A DNA stretch of 13,768 bases from Chloroflexota bacterium (lineage in GTDB: Bacteria > Chloroflexota > UBA5177 > JANWHV01), in assembly GCA_025924845.1 (NCBI GenBank), contig JAICHN010000091.1:1-13768 (forward strand), in the 5' to 3' direction. The position numbers and the translations under genes were made by a program. The notes beneath the pieces are model-generated. The model was not told the DNA's origin. It saw nothing but the letters and a program-made list of their open reading frames with translations, and did no database searches. Position 1 is the stretch's first letter; the number at the start of each line of letters is the position of its first letter. This document shows positions 12,594-13,768 of the stretch, in pieces.

Positions 12594-13699
12594 CAGACCG
12601 GCACCTCTTTCATCGTACGTTCCATGTTGGTCGCCGCCAACAGATCGAGCGCGGCGGCTACCACTTCGGATGGCGAGATCAGCCGCAGACAGCGGTGATG
12701 CCCTTCGGGGCAGATGCTCCGATAGCAATACTTACAGGGTACGTCATGCGACAGCACTCGGCTCGGTATGTGCCATGGCGTATGTTGTGGATTGGTGAGG
12801 GCATAGAGGTCCACTACCGGAGTGCCTACGGCCGCCGCGATATGCACCGGGCCGGTATTGTTGGCGATCAGCACCGGCGCCAGGCTGATCAGCGCCGCCA
12901 GCTCGTCTAGATCGAAGGCGCCGGTGAGCCCGAAGGATGGGACGCCCATGGCAGTCTGTATCGCCGCGACCAGGGACAGCTCCGCCTCATCACCGGTGAT
13001 CAGCACCTGATAGTGGTGCTCCAGGTACAGTTGGCGGCCAACCTCGGCGAATCGCTCGGGCGGATACCGGCGGGCCGGCGCGCTCGCCCCTGGATGAAGG
13101 ATGAGCCAGGGGCGGGCTAGGTCCACACCCTGGTTGCGCAGCCGGCTCAGCACCCGAGCCTCGGCGCCGTTCGGGACTTGCAGCGAGAGATGTTCATCGG
13201 CGGTGCGAGCGCCTACCGCCGCTACCAGGTCCAGTTGCCGCCGCACCTCGTGGCGCACACCCGCCCGCGGCTCGTCGTCCTGTACCCAATCGGAAAGCAG
13301 CGCGTAAGGGTTCTCGCGACAATGGGCCAGGCTCAGCGGGATCCCGGCCAGGTAACAGAGCAGGGCCGCGGGCAACGCGCTCTGGCTATATACGGTAAAG
13401 ATGACGGCCGCGTCGAACTCCAGGTCGCGCAACCGGATGATCAGCGCGCGATCCGGTTCGGGGTTCCGTCGCTCGGCGCCGCGTTTCAGCCAGGGAGCGT
13501 CATGAGCGATCACTTCGTCGATCTCCGGCACCAGGCGAGCGATGGCGGCGCCGGGCGCCGAGGTCAATAAGGTGATGCGCCGCTCAGGGCGAGCCTCGTG
13601 CAGGGCACGGATGGCCGGGGTGGTCATCAGTACGTCACCTATCGTATCCAGCCGCACGCAGAGGATACGCCTCGCCTGTCTCCAGGCATCGATGCTCAT
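12593..13699 (-). CDS. GT9 glycosyltransferase (heptosyltransferase II-like)
   Basis: This 368-residue GT9 protein shows RRILCVRLDTIGDVLMTTPA with Asp22 as the likely catalytic residue, LHPGAS at 201-206, VLITGDEAE near 235, and NNTGPVHIAAAVGTPVV from 280. The C-terminal PCKYCYRSICPEGHHRCL has Cys at 322, 325, 330 and 337, a pattern common in heptosyltransferase II (WaaF) relatives and perhaps structural or metal-binding. Its ATG overlaps the stop of an upstream gene by four bases (ATGA), and its own stop overlaps the GT2 start. It differs strongly from the GT9 at 10645, so the two probably add different residues of one glycan. The residual hydrophobic segment near 105-122 is part of the fold and not a membrane anchor. 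Confidence 0.92.
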   Translation of the reverse strand: MSIDAWRQARRILCVRLDTIGDVLMTTPAIRALHEARPERRITLLTSAPGAAIARLVPEIDEVIAHDAPWLKRGAERRNPEPDRALIIRLRDLEFDAAVIFTVYSQSALPAALLCYLAGIPLSLAHCRENPYALLSDWVQDDEPRAGVRHEVRRQLDLVAAVGARTADEHLSLQVPNGAEARVLSRLRNQGVDLARPWLILHPGASAPARRYPPERFAEVGRQLYLEHHYQVLITGDEAELSLVAAIQTAMGVPSFGLTGAFDLDELAALISLAPVLIANNTGPVHIAAAVGTPVVDLYALTNPQHTPWHIPSRVLSHDVPCKYCYRSICPEGHHRCLRLISPSEVVAAALDLLAATNMERTMKEVPV

Positions 13700-13768
13700 G
13701 CCGCACCCGTCGTAGGATGGTCAGGCTTGCCGACCGGCTCGAAAGGATCAAGATCGGGCTTGCCGAGA
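13696..13768 (-). CDS. C-terminal end of an unidentified gene, first visible gene of the glycan operon (partial)
   Basis: The frame whose TGA (13698-13696) overlaps the GT9 start as ATGA stays open to the window edge. It encodes the tail GKPDLDPFEPVGKPDHPTT followed by GAA, with a repeated GKPD. The Pro/Asp-rich sequence looks like a disordered C-terminus and gives no family. The four-base overlap, the same kind of junction as the others in this operon, is the main support. A further glycosyltransferase or sugar-handling protein is a reasonable guess only. Confidence 0.55.
   Translation of the reverse strand, partial: LGKPDLDPFEPVGKPDHPTTGAA

Noticed and set aside
12594..12728. N-terminal extension of the GT2 gene by 45 codons
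   Set aside because: It overlaps the end of the GT9 gene and is low-complexity and Arg/Ser-rich. The ATG at 12593 gives the exact GT2 N-terminus and a coupled TGATG junction.

Overview
The window is high-GC, gene-dense bacterial DNA. No rRNA, tRNA or CRISPR array was seen. The gene mix suggests a free-living heterotroph with a heavily glycosylated surface: a GT39 protein O-mannosyltransferase, very Ser/Thr-rich exported proteins, an M55 D-aminopeptidase, a peptide-binding protein and GT9/GT2 surface glycosyltransferases. A member of Chloroflexota, or less likely Actinomycetota, would fit, but this is a weak guess from protein style, not from a marker gene.

Left region (1-4076, + strand): the end of an ABC exporter, then two tandem paralogous genes for small exported proteins. 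Each has a long hydrophobic N-terminal signal, a Ser/Thr linker, a conserved globular core with paired cysteines and a Thr-rich stretch. A perfect 25-bp-arm palindrome follows. Next comes a multi-pass GT39 (PMT-type) mannosyltransferase. The arrangement suggests a protein O-mannosylation locus lying beside its own Ser/Thr-rich substrates.

Intergenic island (4077-4435): 359 bases with no convincing gene. It holds three copies of a TAGGCGG heptamer and a 170-bp imperfect inverted repeat (40-bp arms, 36/40 matching, plus a nested inner stem). This looks like a non-autonomous repeat or a structured RNA element.

Central region (4436-10574): a D-aminopeptidase gene on the minus strand diverges from a plus-strand cluster. 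That cluster encodes a GntR regulator, a family 5 peptide-binding protein, an M14/AstE-type deacylase and two SDR oxidoreductases. The divergent gap holds a TTGACA -35 box and a 12-bp perfect palindrome over the -10 region, which fits a GntR operator. The set resembles an uptake and degradation module for peptides or N-acyl amino-acid compounds. No ABC permease or ATPase gene for it lies in the window.

Right region (10645-13768, - strand): a tightly overlapping operon, read right to left, of an unidentified gene end, a GT9 glycosyltransferase, a GT2 glycosyltransferase and a second GT9. The junction overlaps are 4, 1 and 4 bases. It probably builds a cell-surface or extracellular glycan.
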